From NCBI RefSeq assembly GCF_038396785.1, contig NZ_CP151087.1:2666001-2730000 (forward strand): a DNA stretch of 64,000 bases. The letters are read 5' to 3'. Origin of the DNA: Sphingobacterium thalpophilum. Lineage in GTDB: Bacteria > Bacteroidota > Bacteroidia > Sphingobacteriales > Sphingobacteriaceae. Positions 35,898 to 45,362 of this stretch are shown piece after piece. A program made the translations under genes and the position numbers. The notes under the pieces are model-generated. The model did not search any database, had not been told where the DNA came from, and saw only the letters and a program-made list of their open reading frames with translations. Every line of letters begins with the position of its first letter. Positions within the stretch are counted from its first letter, which is position 1.

Positions 35898-37229
35898 TTA
35901 ATCAGTTCTGCAAACTAAAGTAAGGACTTTTTTTGTATTGGCGGTAATTTTATAACGATTGTCCATGCGATAATTGGCTACCCAAAGGATATCTCTATTT
36001 CCATTCACCACGATCGGAATATTTTCCTTTTCAAATAAGCTGATCTTCTTGTTGATAAAAAAATCACTCAACTTCTTGCGCCCTTCCATACCTAAAGGAT
36101 AAAAGCTATCACCAACTTTCCACGAACGAATCGTAAGCGGAAAAACCAATACATCATAATCCAGCTTTGCAACCTCACTCGCTTTGACAATAGCTAAATC
36201 CGCAGAAACATTGGCATGAAAACAATAGTGCTTCCACTCCACAGTTGAAGTTTCGGAGGTGATTAAAGCCTCATCGGGTGAAATAAATTCCTTTTCACGA
36301 ATAAAAAGTTCATTTCTATCCAGGAGCATATGGTAGGCATCGGATTGAAAAATACGTCCAGACTCTCTAGACCAAGCTTGTTGAAGATCACTTAGTACCG
36401 GCTTTGAAAAATTAAAAGCCGAAAACAACTCATAGAGCAAAGGCAGATTATCCATATAGGGTTCCAGATCTTCTTTCCGAACTCCCCAACCTTCATCTAT
36501 AGGGTAAAACAGTTTTCTCCGAATGGGCTCCACAAATTGCTGCAACAGCTGGTAAGATTCCTTAAAATGATTGATATTCTGCTCGAAGATCATTTCAAAA
36601 TCTGGCTGAAGTTTTTTAAAATGTGGGATGATATCAATCCTTATTTTATTACGTGCATATTTTGTTGAAAAGTTGGATTGATCGTCTCGATAAGCAATCC
36701 CATACATATTCACAAAATGTTCAATTTCGCTTGCCTTCAGAAAAAGTAGTGGCCGAATGATACGCTCTCTGATAGGGAAAATACCCTGGAGTCCTTGGAG
36801 GCCGGTTCCACGTGAAAGGTTTAGGAGTACCGTTTCGATATGATCGTTCAGATGCTGAGCTACTGCAATTCGGTCGAACTGCAGCTCATGTCGCAATTTC
36901 TCAAACCAAGCATAACGAAGTTCCCGTGCCGCCATTTGAATCGAAATCTGATGGTCCTTTGCGTAAGCTTTTGTATCAAAGTGCTTCACGTATATTGGAA
37001 CATTATTTTCCGTTGCAAATTTCCGAACTAAAGCTTCATCCTCATCAGATTCTGTTCCTCTTAATTGAAAATTGCAATGTGCAATCGCAATAGTATACCC
37101 TGCTTTTGCAAATAAATGTGCCATTAACATCGAGTCCTTTCCCCCACTCACCGTAAGCAATATTTTATCATGAGGCATCAACAAATGCTCCTTTTCAATA
37201 TAGCCCATTAGTCTTTCCAGCACATTCAT
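35898..37229 (-). CDS. tilS: tRNA(Ile)-lysidine synthetase
   Basis: The 443-residue protein begins with a PP-loop ATPase domain (LLTVSGGKDSMLMAHLFAKAG, then IAHCNFQLRGTESDEDEALVRKFA and RYAWFEKL). The C-terminal part holds SWKVGDSFYPLGMEGRKKLSDFFINKKI, typical of TilS. It converts the wobble cytidine of tRNA-Ile (anticodon CAU) to lysidine, so that AUA codons are read correctly. It is essential in most bacteria. A -7 box ends 4 nt before the ATG. It is divergent from the OstA-like gene, with promoters close together. Confidence 0.94.
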   Translation of the reverse strand: MNVLERLMGYIEKEHLLMPHDKILLTVSGGKDSMLMAHLFAKAGYTIAIAHCNFQLRGTESDEDEALVRKFATENNVPIYVKHFDTKAYAKDHQISIQMAARELRYAWFEKLRHELQFDRIAVAQHLNDHIETVLLNLSRGTGLQGLQGIFPIRERIIRPLLFLKASEIEHFVNMYGIAYRDDQSNFSTKYARNKIRIDIIPHFKKLQPDFEMIFEQNINHFKESYQLLQQFVEPIRRKLFYPIDEGWGVRKEDLEPYMDNLPLLYELFSAFNFSKPVLSDLQQAWSRESGRIFQSDAYHMLLDRNELFIREKEFISPDEALITSETSTVEWKHYCFHANVSADLAIVKASEVAKLDYDVLVFPLTIRSWKVGDSFYPLGMEGRKKLSDFFINKKISLFEKENIPIVVNGNRDILWVANYRMDNRYKITANTKKVLTLVCRTD

Positions 37230-37233
37230 AGAA

Positions 37234-37241
37234 CAAAGTTA
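37234..37241 (-). promoter_or_regulatory. -7 box 4 nt before tilS
   Basis: TAACTTTG on the minus strand is followed by TTCT and ATG. It forms a divergent pair with the plus-strand box at 37316-37323. Confidence 0.5.
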
Positions 37242-37315
37242 CGGTATATTTTGTCCGAATGATAAATTCAACTCTTAAAATTTGTGAAATCCAGTGAAGT
37301 AGCAATTAAAATCCA

Positions 37316-37323
37316 TATTTTTG
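37316..37323 (+). promoter_or_regulatory. -7 box 5 nt before the OstA-like start
   Basis: TATTTTTG fits TAnnTTTG, with five bases before GTG 37329. Confidence 0.45.
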
Positions 37324-37328
37324 CCCTT

Positions 37329-39857
37329 GTGAAACAATACATTTATACACTTATTGTATTTATTTTAACTGGCTTGTCGGTCCAAGCACAGAAACAGGAT
37401 GAACTAAAGCTTCTTTCGTCATCCCATATTATTACTGGGAAAGACGGCAATATTTTGTTTTACCGTCCAGTCTATGAACATGTGGGTTCAACGCTATCAT
37501 CAGATAGTGGCTATTTACATAAAGACAACATTGGCCGACAATTTTTTGAAGCCTTTGGAAACGTAATCATTACTCAACCCGACGGTACACAGATATTTTC
37601 CAATAAATTACATTATGAAGCAGCAATGCAGCTCGCTACGCTTACAGGCGCTGTTCGAATGGTCAGCACTAGTGGATCGGTATTAACGACCGATCATCTT
37701 GTCTACAATATGCGAAGTAAAATCGGCAATTATTACAGCGGCGGGCGTATTCTATCAGGAAGCGATACAATTACAAGCCAGCGAGCTACTTATTTCGAAA
37801 ATACAGGGGAATCTTATTTCAATCAAAAAGTTGTGGTTCGATCGACCAATGTAAAAGTCTACACAGACTCCATGAAATATAATGGTAATACACGCATTAC
37901 TGATTTCTATGGTCCCACGAATATCAAGGGAAATAAAGGGGAAAACCTATATACTGAAAAAGGCCGATACCATATGGCAACGGGCCAGGCTTATTTCTCT
38001 AAAAACAACCTCTACACAGAAGGGACAAAGTTTCTTAAAGGAGACAGCCTATTCTACGATAGACAAGTGGGAATCGGTAAAGCCGTAAAAAATGTGGTCT
38101 TTGTTGATACCTTAGACAAATTTTACGCCTATGGTGGATTTGGTTTGTACAACGGGAGGAACGAATCCATTACAATGACAAACAAACCCCTGATCATTTC
38201 GGTGGTCAAAAAAGATTCAACACAAAAAGATTCTGTATCTTCTTTGTCTCCCGCCCAACAAAAATCGGAGAAAGAGCGAAAAAATGAAGCCAAGGAATTG
38301 AAGAAGATTGAAAAAGAACAAAACAAAGATGAACTCAAATCAAATAAAGCCACATCGCAAGTTGTTCTAGAAGAAAAGGAACATCCAGGTAAGAATATCA
38401 AAAGCGATAATAGTAAAACCCTTAAGGCTGATTCACAAGTCGATTCTGTTTTTATGACAGCCGACACCCTCTTCTCACAGATGATATTTCGCCGAGATTA
38501 TATTGCAAAAGATTTTAAATTGAATCGTGAAGGTGGGGCTATTGAAGATGACAATGAAGTCGATTATGGTGACCAGGATTCCAGCTCAACAACAGTTGAT
38601 TCTACTGGTACATTAGATAACACAAGAGTTAACCTTCACAAGGGAATAGACAGTTTGTCTAAAAAAGACAGTGACAAACCGGTTCTTGAAAAGAGCATTA
38701 AAAAAGTACAAGATACACTTATAAATAAAAAACCGATTGCACCAAAGAAAACACCAGTTATTGTCGGCGATCAAAACAAGATAGAAATTGAAAAAAACCT
38801 CAAGGCTGATAGTGTTTTGCGTAAAAAAGCGATCATCCCCAAAGGCGGTGAATCCGATAAATTGATGGGAGCAGCTTTAAAAAATGCCCAAGAGAATAGA
38901 AGAGATTCTCTCGCACAGGATACTGCTAAAACACGGATTATAAAAGCCTACTATAATGCACGATTATTTAAATCAGACTTGCAGGCTGTAGCAGATTCTA
39001 TGTATTATGGTATGCAAGATTCGATGTTCAGGCTGATGGGAAAACCAATGATGTGGGCCGAAAACTCACAAATCTCCGGAGATACCATATTTTTACAGGT
39101 AAAGAATCAGAAATTGGACAATTCCTTACTCGTCGGTAATGCTTTCATGGTGAACGCAACAAGCGACTCATTAAAGTTCAATCAGATTAAGGGTCGTAAG
39201 ATTACCAGCTTTTTCACCAATAACCGTATGGAACGTTTGTTTGTTGATGGCAATGCAGAAAATATCTTTTACAATATTGATGAAAAGACCAATGTAACCA
39301 CTGAGCTTGTACATGATCGAAGCAGTCGTTTCAAGATCTTGATGGAAGATAATAAGTTGAAGGAATATGTATCTATTCGAAAAGTGGATGGCAAAGTCTA
39401 TCCCATTGCTGAAGTCACGGCCGACAAAGAATTTCTTCCGAATTTCACCTGGCGTCCCGAAGATCGACCTAAATCAAAAGATGATTTATTAAATCGAAAA
39501 AGGGATCTTTCAAAAGCGTCATTTACGGTTCCGACTGCACCAGAAGGTGAAGAATCCGGGACAATGAAGTCTATTAAAAAAGGCGATAAAACAACGACCC
39601 CTCAAAAAGGTGCCGCTAAGAAAGCTGGTGCTAGCGAAACGCTCGAGGAAGAAAAAGAGGTGGGTGCTGCAAACAATAAAACAAACGCTGTAACCAAAAC
39701 AGCTAAGCCATCTGAAACAACGGATAAAGTTAGCGCTACAAAAACAAATGTAAAGACCGCAACCGACAAAGCAGCTGCGAAGTCTGACTCAACAACCAAT
39801 AAATCGGCGATAATACCTGCTCAAGATAGTATTCAAACAAAAGTAAAAGCTAAATAA
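37329..39857 (+). CDS. OstA-like exported protein, long C-terminal extension
   Basis: About 842 residues from GTG 37329, which starts a good signal peptide (KQYIYTLIVFILTGLSVQAQ). The N-terminal third repeats beta strands of the LptA/OstA type (FYRPVYEHVGSTLSSDSGYL, GNVIITQPDGTQIFSNKLHY, TDFYGPTNIKGNKG). The central region is low-complexity, with Lys, Asp and Ser. A second OstA-like beta segment lies near residues 560-690 (ARLFKSDLQAVADSMYYGMQ, ENSQISGDTIFLQ). The C-terminal 100 residues are disordered and Thr/Lys/Ala-rich. It is probably a periplasmic bridge protein of LPS transport, by family. Its strong terminator shows it is monocistronic. The start codon is uncertain; an in-frame GTG at 37284 is possible but lies upstream of the -7 box. 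Confidence 0.75.
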   Translation: MKQYIYTLIVFILTGLSVQAQKQDELKLLSSSHIITGKDGNILFYRPVYEHVGSTLSSDSGYLHKDNIGRQFFEAFGNVIITQPDGTQIFSNKLHYEAAMQLATLTGAVRMVSTSGSVLTTDHLVYNMRSKIGNYYSGGRILSGSDTITSQRATYFENTGESYFNQKVVVRSTNVKVYTDSMKYNGNTRITDFYGPTNIKGNKGENLYTEKGRYHMATGQAYFSKNNLYTEGTKFLKGDSLFYDRQVGIGKAVKNVVFVDTLDKFYAYGGFGLYNGRNESITMTNKPLIISVVKKDSTQKDSVSSLSPAQQKSEKERKNEAKELKKIEKEQNKDELKSNKATSQVVLEEKEHPGKNIKSDNSKTLKADSQVDSVFMTADTLFSQMIFRRDYIAKDFKLNREGGAIEDDNEVDYGDQDSSSTTVDSTGTLDNTRVNLHKGIDSLSKKDSDKPVLEKSIKKVQDTLINKKPIAPKKTPVIVGDQNKIEIEKNLKADSVLRKKAIIPKGGESDKLMGAALKNAQENRRDSLAQDTAKTRIIKAYYNARLFKSDLQAVADSMYYGMQDSMFRLMGKPMMWAENSQISGDTIFLQVKNQKLDNSLLVGNAFMVNATSDSLKFNQIKGRKITSFFTNNRMERLFVDGNAENIFYNIDEKTNVTTELVHDRSSRFKILMEDNKLKEYVSIRKVDGKVYPIAEVTADKEFLPNFTWRPEDRPKSKDDLLNRKRDLSKASFTVPTAPEGEESGTMKSIKKGDKTTTPQKGAAKKAGASETLEEEKEVGAANNKTNAVTKTAKPSETTDKVSATKTNVKTATDKAAAKSDSTTNKSAIIPAQDSIQTKVKAK

Positions 39858-39877
39858 CCGTCAATACTGAGTCGCAC

Positions 39878-39918
39878 AAAAAAGCAGCGCAAAACAAATT
39901 GTTTTGCGCTGCTTTTTT
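39878..39918. terminator. Strong terminator after the OstA-like gene
   Basis: A perfect 18-bp stem (39878-39895 with 39901-39918), GCAGCGC core, 5-nt loop, with A and T runs on either side, so it can act on both strands. Confidence 0.92.
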
Positions 39919-40015
39919 AATTTAAGGCTATCTCCTGATCGTATCAGACGCACTCATTCCTTAGCTCAGAGAAATGAAAATTTCTATTTATAACTCAAAT
40001 GAGGTAGTTATTAAC

Positions 40016-40591
40016 CTATTTCGTTTTTAAATATGTAGCAAGTTTACCAACAGCAATCGCTCGATGGCTAATGCTATTTTTTTCTGCCGCTGTCATTTCG
40101 GCAAACGTCCTATCATAGCCATTCGGAATAAAAATGGGATCATAACCAAAGCCATCAATACCTCTACGTTCTTCAATAATTTTCCCCTCGATACTTCCTT
40201 CAAAAAAGTGCTGCTGCTCATTCAAATATAATGAAATAACTGTTTTGAATCTCGCTGTACGATTGGTGTTATCGCCTAATTTTTGTAGTACAAGATCAAT
40301 ATTCTTTTCCATATCCCTTGATCCCGAATAACGTGCTGAATAAACTCCCGGTTCGCCATTTAATGCATCAATTTCCAAACCTGAGTCATCTCCAAAACAG
40401 TAAAGGCCATATTTATTAACCAAATAATCTGTTTTCTGCTTGGCATTTTCCTCAAAGGTCTCTCCTGTCTCTGGAATATCATCGCTACAGTCAATATCAT
40501 TTAAACTCTTAATGATAAAAGCACTTCCCACGATCGCTTGGACTTCCTCCAATTTATGGGCATTATTGGTTGCAAATACAAGTTCTAGCAT
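40016..40591 (-). CDS. rdgB: XTP/dITP diphosphatase (RdgB/HAM1)
   Basis: The 191-residue protein begins LVFATNNAHKLEEVQAI, then SLNDIDCSDDIPETGETFEENA, and CFGDDSGLEIDALNGEPGVYSARYSG, RRGIDGFGYDPIF and ISHRAIAVGKL. It removes ITP and XTP from nucleotide pools. The ATG at 40591 is used; a longer frame upstream would add 36 residues not seen in the family, and a -7 box lies 6 nt before this ATG. Confidence 0.94.
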   Translation of the reverse strand: MLELVFATNNAHKLEEVQAIVGSAFIIKSLNDIDCSDDIPETGETFEENAKQKTDYLVNKYGLYCFGDDSGLEIDALNGEPGVYSARYSGSRDMEKNIDLVLQKLGDNTNRTARFKTVISLYLNEQQHFFEGSIEGKIIEERRGIDGFGYDPIFIPNGYDRTFAEMTAAEKNSISHRAIAVGKLATYLKTK

Positions 40592-40597
40592 CTTCTT

Positions 40598-40605
40598 CAA
40601 ATTTA
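40598..40605 (-). promoter_or_regulatory. -7 box 6 nt before rdgB
   Basis: TAAATTTG on the minus strand is followed by AAGAAG and ATG. This supports the ATG at 40591. Confidence 0.5.
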
Positions 40606-40738
40606 GCTTTTTGTTTGTTCTTTCTCTTTGTTGACAGTGCTCCTCACGTTGTAGTATGTTACTATCTTTCCATGAATTCACGCCCCCAAAAATAAGCATT
40701 AAACCCCAATTTTTATTCAGAACAAGTATCTGATAAAA

Positions 40739-41398
40739 TCAGGAAACAATAAAGGTCTTAAATTCGTTCCAGAACAGCTTCTTTTTATTCACATCGACAA
40801 ACATCTCTTCAAAACTGAACGTATTAAAAACCGTTGCAATACGGCCTTTCATGTAGGAATTATGTTCAATAAATGGAAGTTTCAAAGACGCGGGTTCCAC
40901 ACCCAACAATATAATCTTAGTCGGTTGAAAAAACTGCATAATGCGCTTAAAATCATTCGGATTATGGGGATTTGCCAAATTGAGTACCGCAACGGTCTCT
41001 TTAGTCAATTTCAAGGCACCAATTGTTTTTTCAAAAGCGTCCAATGCTGCGGGAGAAAAGTAGGGATATTGCTCGTAGCGCAATATAAATAGTATGCCCT
41101 GATCCTTATTTCCTTGATAAATAAATTCACCTCCCAATACCTCCAGATTGTCAACAGTATCGCCAACCCTGCCGGACTCAATAGCCATAGCGGCCTGCTC
41201 CGCACCTACCCCCACTGCCACATACGAGGTATCCTTCGTTGTCGATGATGAGGGGTCAGCATATTGCACATGAGTACTGTTCTCCTCCTGTAAAGGATGT
41301 ACAGACAGATCGGCTTTAAAATCAAAACCATTTCCAAAGATTGTTTCATCCATTAAGGTCTGAAGTGCAACGGGATTATCTGTTGTAAGATTGCTCAT
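40739..41398 (-). CDS. Conserved hypothetical protein
   Basis: A 219-residue soluble protein without a signal peptide. Strands and helices alternate in the second half (GILFILRYEQYPYFSP, ETVAVLNLANPHNPNDF, TKIILLGVEPASL) and it ends FNTFSFEEMFVDVNKKKLFWNEFKTFIV. This ending vaguely resembles the DNA polymerase psi / uracil-glycosylase-like fold, but I cannot support it. It lies upstream of rdgB on the same strand with a gap of about 147 nt. The function is unknown. Confidence 0.55.
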   Translation of the reverse strand: MSNLTTDNPVALQTLMDETIFGNGFDFKADLSVHPLQEENSTHVQYADPSSSTTKDTSYVAVGVGAEQAAMAIESGRVGDTVDNLEVLGGEFIYQGNKDQGILFILRYEQYPYFSPAALDAFEKTIGALKLTKETVAVLNLANPHNPNDFKRIMQFFQPTKIILLGVEPASLKLPFIEHNSYMKGRIATVFNTFSFEEMFVDVNKKKLFWNEFKTFIVS

Positions 41399-41449
41399 CG
41401 GGAAAAGAAATATTAGACCGTAAAGATAAAGAAGAAAAAGGGAAAAGAA

Positions 41450-41473
41450 AAAGGAGCGAAGAATCGCTCCTTT
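41450..41473 (-). terminator. Terminator of the deoxyhypusine-synthase-like gene
   Basis: A 10-bp stem (41450-41459 with 41464-41473), AAAGGAGCGA/TCGCTCCTTT, with a T-rich run on the minus strand. It lies just after the stop of the 41490-42470 gene. Confidence 0.75.
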
Positions 41474-41489
41474 CTATATGTCAAAAAGA

Positions 41490-42470
41490 TTAATGACCTA
41501 AGATATAGGAGAAAATTAATGGCGCAACGATCGTCGCGTCAGATTCCACGATAAATTTAGGTGTATCAATATCTAATTTGCCCCAAGTGATTTTCTCGTT
41601 TGGAACAGCACCAGAATAAGAACCATACGAAGTTGTTGAATCTGAAATCTGACAGAAATAAGCCCAAAAAGGCACTTCTTCCCATTCAAGATCCTGATAC
41701 ATCATCGGAACTACACAGATTGGGAAGTCACCAGAAATACCGCCTGCGATTTGGAAAAATCCAACACCTTTACCTGCGGAGTTGTTACGGTACCACTCTG
41801 TCAAGTAAATCATGTATTCGATACCCGATTTTACTGTACTTGCTTTCAATTTACCTTTTATCACATTGGAAGCGAAGATATTACCTGTCGTTGAATCTTC
41901 CCATCCCGGACATACGATCGGTAAATTTTTCTCAGCTGCTGCAACAATCCAAGAATCTTTTGGGTCGATCTCATAATATTGTTCCAACACACCTGAGTTA
42001 ACAACTTGATAAAGAAACTCATGTGGTAAGTAACGCTCACCTTTAGCTTCAGCAGCATGCCAAACATCCTCGAGATGTTTTTGCAGACGACGAAAAGCTT
42101 CCTCTTCTGGAATACAAGTATCTGTAACGCGATTATAGTGATTATCCAATAGCTCTCTTTCTTGCTCAGCTGTCAAATCTCTATAATTCGGAATTCTTTT
42201 GTAGTGTGAGTGTGCGACAAGGTTCATCACGTCCTCTTCCAAATTGGCACCAGTACAAGAAATAAAGTGTACTTTATCTTGACGGATCATTTCTGCTAAA
42301 GAAACACCCAATTCGGCAGTAGACATTGCACCTCCCAAAGAGATCAACATTTTTCCACCATCCAACAGATGCTCCTCGTAACCTTTTGCAGCGTCTACTA
42401 ATGCAGCTGCGTTAAAGTGACGGTAATTATGCTCAATAAATTGAGAAATAGGTCCTTTTTGAGTACTCAT
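41490..42470 (-). CDS. Deoxyhypusine-synthase-like protein
   Basis: The 326-residue protein has the NAD-binding core of the family (ISLGGAMSTAELGVSLAEMI, FISCTGANLEEDVMN, CPGWEDSTTGNIFAS, SDSTTSYGSYSGAVPNEKITWGK). In eukaryotic deoxyhypusine synthase a lysine in GGGVVKHHI forms the covalent enzyme intermediate. The aligned segment here is IAGGISGDFP (residues 241-250), with no lysine. A bacterial relative may work on polyamines rather than a translation factor, which is inferred. It is 20 nt or so upstream of its terminator. A -7/-33 promoter pair (42506-42513, 42537-42539) lies ahead. Its product and substrate are uncertain. Confidence 0.82.
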   Translation of the reverse strand: MSTQKGPISQFIEHNYRHFNAAALVDAAKGYEEHLLDGGKMLISLGGAMSTAELGVSLAEMIRQDKVHFISCTGANLEEDVMNLVAHSHYKRIPNYRDLTAEQERELLDNHYNRVTDTCIPEEEAFRRLQKHLEDVWHAAEAKGERYLPHEFLYQVVNSGVLEQYYEIDPKDSWIVAAAEKNLPIVCPGWEDSTTGNIFASNVIKGKLKASTVKSGIEYMIYLTEWYRNNSAGKGVGFFQIAGGISGDFPICVVPMMYQDLEWEEVPFWAYFCQISDSTTSYGSYSGAVPNEKITWGKLDIDTPKFIVESDATIVAPLIFSYILGH

Positions 42471-42505
42471 GATATTTTCTAACTTTTATAAAATAATAAG
42501 TACCG

Positions 42506-42539
42506 CAAAGGTACTGAATATAATCTATTTTCGTCCCAA
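42506..42539 (-). promoter_or_regulatory. Promoter of the deoxyhypusine-synthase-like gene
   Basis: On the minus strand TTG (42537-42539) and TACCTTTG (42506-42513) are 23 nt apart; the ATG follows 35 nt downstream. This fits the Bacteroidota pattern. Confidence 0.6.
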
Positions 42540-42599
42540 TAGAGATTTAAAACACGTATAGACCACATTTTTTTAACAAATGTAAAAGGAATCGTATTC

Positions 42600-43469
42600 C
42601 TAGGCTGCACTTATAAATGTTCCATCGGCTGAAAAATCATTTTGATAGACGCCTATCTCCTCATAATTATTGCGAAGATAATTCCAGTTCAATTCAATAG
42701 ACGACTGCTTGTCGATTCGATAACTCATGCCCAAACGACCATTTAATTCCTGCGTGCTATTCGTCTCTTTATTCAGCTGTCCGATCACATAATGAACATT
42801 TTCACGATACGCAAGTTCACGCCTACGGTCAACATCAAAATAATTCGAAGAGCGTGCAACGGAAAAACTGGAGTTTAAGGTCCATTTCTTCATTCCATAC
42901 TGCAGCCCCACGCCATTATTACATTTCCAAAGCCTTCCTTTTGATGCTCCTAAAAAAACATTTCCTGTTAGACCTTTCAGGACATCCTTTTTGATACGAA
43001 TATCAATTACTCCACCGGCCCCTTCCGCACTCCATTTTGCTGGTGGAATGGTCATGAGATCAATGCTCTCTAAAGAGCTTGCCGGGATAGATTTTAAATA
43101 GGCGATCAAAGAGGTTCCGTTGAGATAGGTCTGCTTGCCGTTGACGGTAATCAACACGCCCGTTTTTCCCTGTAAAGAAAAATTGCCTAATTCGTCTACC
43201 TGTATACTCGGAATGGCATTTAAAACAGCCAACGTATTTCCATTCAATAAAACGGGATTGCTGTCCGTTCGAATACGGACCCGATCCAAAAGTTGCTGTT
43301 CGAGAGGCCCTGATCCCTCAACAAGCACTGTATCTATCCTCCTTGAATCGGATCCAGTATTTCGCAGCATCGTGCTGTCGATTAATTGCTGTTTAGTTTT
43401 GGGGACTATTTGCGCCGATAACAGACATGGCAATGCCATGGATAACCCTATAAGTATCCTAAACTTCAT
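42600..43469 (-). pseudogene. Truncated outer-membrane beta-barrel receptor
   Basis: Only 289 residues: a signal peptide (ILIGLSMALPCLLSAQ), a TonB-plug-like domain (RIRTDSNPVLLNGNTLAVLNAIPSIQVDELG, YLKSIPASSLESIDLMTIPPAKW, GAGGVIDIRIKK) and the first strands of a barrel ending ADGTFISAA. Relatives of this outer-membrane family are about 700-800 residues, so most of the barrel is missing. After the stop codon the sequence is non-coding in this frame, so this is a deletion rather than a point mutation. It follows the M56/amidase gene by 21 nt on the same strand and so was in its operon. It is probably non-functional, though a short secreted plug protein is possible. Confidence 0.75.
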
Positions 43470-43490
43470 GATATCTACGAAAATTAACGC

Positions 43491-44966
43491 TTAGTCTTCA
43501 AAGCTTTGGTCTATAGCCTGTGCTAGTTTATGGATAAATTCAGGTTTTACGTTTTTATCAATGGCATTGATGTTCTCCAGCTCAAGGAGAAGCGCCGGTA
43601 TTTTAGCACCGCGTAAAATTGCAAGCTTTGTATTTATCGCTGGAGTACCCGCAGCCAGTCCATTCTGTTGCAACATTTGGCCCAAACTAAACGCAAATTT
43701 GCGGTTAAGTTCTTCTAGCATCGTATGACTAACCCCCGACTGATATAATATTCGTATAGGAAGAGATTGTTTGCCCTTTACATTGTCGAAATGGATTGAT
43801 AACAATAAATCCCCTTCAACGTTCGATCGGTCTCTGAGTAATTTATATTCATCAGCCGCTCTTGACAATACGACTTTGTGCCCCTTGCGCTCCAGCTCCT
43901 GTTTCAAAAGCAAACAGGTTTCCCAGGTCAATGATTTTTCTTCCAATCCGAAAGATGAAATACCACCCGTGTCTTTTCCTCCATGTCCGGGGTCAAGGAT
44001 GATCGTTTTAGACCGATTACTTCCTTCTTTTAAAGAAGCAGAAAACCAAGAACTCTTCGGCGGATTAATAAAAGAGTAAAATAACAGTGAAAGACCTAGT
44101 AATGGAATGGTCAATACGTACTGCCATCTTGCCTTTTTGGAGGAAGGTTTTGACATCATAACCTGTACCCGCTCCACCAACTCATGTCTATTCTTAAATA
44201 AACTACTCTGCAACCCAGTGGGACATGGCTGCTGTGTTTGAGTCAGTAGAAAACGGGCATAGCCGCTGTTACCATATCGATTGGCCAATACCTCGTCAAC
44301 CTGATATTCATGCAGCAAATACAGCTGTCTACGCAACCAATAAACAAATGGATTTAGCCAATAAAGGCAACGAAAAATTTCTATCAACCATTTATCCCGG
44401 CAATGGTTAAAAACAATATGCTGACGCTCATGCTCAAAAATCAATTTTCCTTCTGACGTATCGAGCTGATCCTCTTCCATAACAATGACATGCTGCACAG
44501 AACAATTCGCATAATGTCCAAAAGGAGCAACCATTGTAAATCCGTCAAATTTATACTGACTTAACTGTCCAATTCGACGGTATAAGCGGATATAGCGAAA
44601 CGCAAAGCGGCACAACAATACAAAAGATACAAGCAGATAACCATAAGCAATGCCATATCCGATCGAAAAGGAGTGCCAGAAAGAATCGGCCATTTCTACT
44701 TCTGACACGAGACCACTCGCAGTTCCGATGGAATGAGTTAGTGTATTGGATTGTCCAAAAGCGAGAGCCGGACTTGCCGACGGAAGAAATAATTCGCCCA
44801 AACGTACAGTTCCAAATGGCAGAAGCAGACTCAACAAACATAAACCTAGGATAAAATAACGGTTCCATTGAAAAAATGAAAGCTGTCTGAATACCAGAAA
44901 ATAAAGAACTGCCCCGATTACCAGACTGCAGTTAACTTCAAATAAATAATAAAGTAAGCTATTCAT
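43491..44966 (-). CDS. BlaR1-like M56 metallopeptidase fused to N-acetylmuramoyl-L-alanine amidase
   Basis: A 491-residue membrane protein. Residues 1-310 are a BlaR1/MecR1-type M56 module: transmembrane helices near 5-24, 36-55, 97-118 and 284-300, with the zinc protease motif HERQH (179-183) and an EYQVDEVL segment at 220-227. Residues 320-491 are an amidase_3 domain, ILDPGHGGKDTGG (325-334), GLEEKS (340-345), LLSIHFDN (388-395) and LLLELENI (459-466), so the histidine and glutamate metal and catalytic residues all appear intact. The amidase would be extracytoplasmic and the protease in the cytosol. In BlaR1 the C-terminal sensor is a penicillin-binding domain. The gene overlaps the BlaI gene by 8 nt. 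Confidence 0.88.
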   Translation of the reverse strand: MNSLLYYLFEVNCSLVIGAVLYFLVFRQLSFFQWNRYFILGLCLLSLLLPFGTVRLGELFLPSASPALAFGQSNTLTHSIGTASGLVSEVEMADSFWHSFSIGYGIAYGYLLVSFVLLCRFAFRYIRLYRRIGQLSQYKFDGFTMVAPFGHYANCSVQHVIVMEEDQLDTSEGKLIFEHERQHIVFNHCRDKWLIEIFRCLYWLNPFVYWLRRQLYLLHEYQVDEVLANRYGNSGYARFLLTQTQQPCPTGLQSSLFKNRHELVERVQVMMSKPSSKKARWQYVLTIPLLGLSLLFYSFINPPKSSWFSASLKEGSNRSKTIILDPGHGGKDTGGISSFGLEEKSLTWETCLLLKQELERKGHKVVLSRAADEYKLLRDRSNVEGDLLLSIHFDNVKGKQSLPIRILYQSGVSHTMLEELNRKFAFSLGQMLQQNGLAAGTPAINTKLAILRGAKIPALLLELENINAIDKNVKPEFIHKLAQAIDQSFED

Positions 44967-45330
44967 GATCTTCTTGTTTTTTGATGAGTTGTTCTATTTT
45001 CTGAATATCCTCCGCCGAAAGCTTCTTTTCTTTTACCATAAAAGAGAGTAAATTCTCTACCGAATCATCAAAATAATGATCGAGCACTCTCGAGAATGAT
45101 AATTTCCGGTATTGCATCTTTGAAATCAAAGGATAATATTGGTAAGTTTTTCCGAAGGCCTTATAACCTACATACCCTTTCTTTTCCAATATTCTTACAA
45201 TCGAGGAGATTGTATTATAAGGAATTGAACTGCTTGGATCCAGATACTCAATAATATCTTTGACAAAGACCTCGTTGAGTTTCCAGATCACCTGCATGAC
45301 TTCCTCTTCTTTTTTTGTTAATTCTTCCAT
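44959..45330 (-). CDS. BlaI/MecI/CopY-family repressor
   Basis: The 123-residue protein has a winged helix-turn-helix N-terminus (TKKEEEVMQVIWKLNEVFVKDIIEYL and YNTISSIVRILEKKGYVGYK) followed by a helical dimerisation half (SFSRVLDHYF, MVKEKKLSAEDIQKIEQLIKK). These repressors are cleaved by BlaR1-type proteases, releasing the target genes. The downstream overlap with the M56 gene supports that pairing. Palindromes lie just upstream (45363-45416). No beta-lactamase gene is nearby. Confidence 0.92.
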   Translation of the reverse strand: MEELTKKEEEVMQVIWKLNEVFVKDIIEYLDPSSSIPYNTISSIVRILEKKGYVGYKAFGKTYQYYPLISKMQYRKLSFSRVLDHYFDDSVENLLSFMVKEKKLSAEDIQKIEQLIKKQEDHE

Positions 45331-45362
45331 AATTTGATGCGTTGTTTATACTAATATAAAGC

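Noticed and set aside
40739..41398. DNA polymerase III psi subunit
   Set aside because: The resemblance is limited to loose pattern near the C-terminus, and no motif supports it.
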